Part shown: positions 63,817 through 64,000 of the stretch, one piece after another
Position numbering within the stretch: the stretch's first letter is position 1
How the letters are laid out: each line of letters opens with the position of its first letter
Source of the DNA: Eubacterium sp.
GTDB lineage: Bacteria; Bacillota; Clostridia; Lachnospirales; Lachnospiraceae
Length of the DNA: 64,000 nucleotides
Direction: 5' to 3'
NCBI GenBank assembly: GCA_017433295.1
Contig: JAFRHL010000017.1
Span: forward strand, 36,706 to 100,705
Notes under the pieces: model-generated
Database searches by the model: none
Seen by the model: the letters and a program-made list of their open reading frames with translations, nothing else
What the model was told of the DNA's origin: nothing
Position numbers and translations under genes: made by a program

Positions 63817-64000
63817 TTAATCCACGTATTTGTCATATATAATATCAAAATGATTCATCAATTCCCGGATCACACCATATTCCTCATTCGTATATTCCGT
63901 AATATACCTGCTGATGTCCTTAATCTTTGGATGGGCATTCTTCATGGCATAGCTGTTGGGAGACGCCTGCATAAATTCATAGTCATTCAGATAATCACCA
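63817..64000 (-). CDS. Cof-type HAD-IIB hydrolase, C-terminal fragment
   Basis: The last 60 codons of a gene running in from the right edge. GDYLNDYEF is motif IV of HAD phosphatases (metal-binding Asp residues) and SPNSYAMKNAHPKIKDISRYI followed by TNEEYGVI is the usual C-terminal stretch of the Cof family (quoted in parts). The gene ends 41 bp before the GGDEF/EAL gene. Its substrate, probably a sugar phosphate, cannot be known from the fragment. Confidence 0.85.
   Translation of the reverse strand, partial: GDYLNDYEFMQASPNSYAMKNAHPKIKDISRYITEYTNEEYGVIRELMNHFDIIYDKYVD

Overview
The window looks like chromosome of an anaerobic, gut-type Firmicute, most probably a Lachnospiraceae (Clostridium cluster XIVa) member. 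Supporting this are strong GGAGG ribosome sites, a leucine T-box, a CIRCE operator, zinc-type S14, pyruvate phosphate dikinase, a MutS/MutL/MiaA/MiaB cluster beside mreBCD, and proteins typical of that family (TraX-like, DegV, GH32). Base composition is moderate and most genes lie on the minus strand. Species assignment is inference.

Layout from left to right. 1-11.3 kb: cell shape (mreD fragment, mreC, mreB), radC, a methionine gamma-lyase-like PLP enzyme, then miaA, mutL, mutS and miaB, read leftwards from a promoter at about 11.35 kb. 11.3-13.5 kb: a repeat-bearing spacer, an acidic coiled-coil protein, tRNA-Glu and a cytidylate-kinase-like protein. 13.5-18.5 kb: a complete branched-chain amino-acid ABC importer (livKHMGF). 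18.6-19.5 kb: an isolated rmlA. 20.0-23.2 kb: a three-gene flavoprotein module resembling anaerobic glycerol-3-phosphate dehydrogenase. 23.5-34.4 kb: the S10-spc ribosomal superoperon from rpsJ to secY with a structured leader. It ends in a terminator right after secY, without adk/map/infA/alpha genes. 34.4-44 kb: a polyprenyl synthase component I/Gx transporter, an rRNA methyltransferase-like gene, traX, a tagF-like gene, a GH32 hydrolase, degV and ppdK. 44-50 kb: a ClC transporter with a switch-like leader, an acyltransferase, a leucine T-box with leuA, and a decayed nuclease-family gene. 50-54.6 kb: clpB under CIRCE control, a nitroreductase and a decayed REC-PAS-GGDEF gene.

54.6-63.8 kb is the most unusual region. 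It is an apparent operon, read leftwards, of a GGDEF/EAL membrane protein, an unknown membrane protein, two adjacent EutL-like bacterial-microcompartment shell proteins, and a very large protein. The last joins an APC amino-acid/amine permease to GGDEF, REC, degenerate GGDEF, EAL and PAS-like domains and is split by one apparent single-base frameshift. No other microcompartment genes are visible. This pairs BMC-T proteins with cyclic-di-GMP signalling and a transporter-like sensor.

A second highlight is a roughly 180-bp element present twice in opposite orientation (19.66-19.84 and 52.85-53.02 kb). It folds into a long hairpin whose sequence differences between copies are compensatory. It contains a small ORF in which all differences are synonymous, and it lies just upstream of a gene in both places. 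The window ends inside a HAD-type hydrolase.
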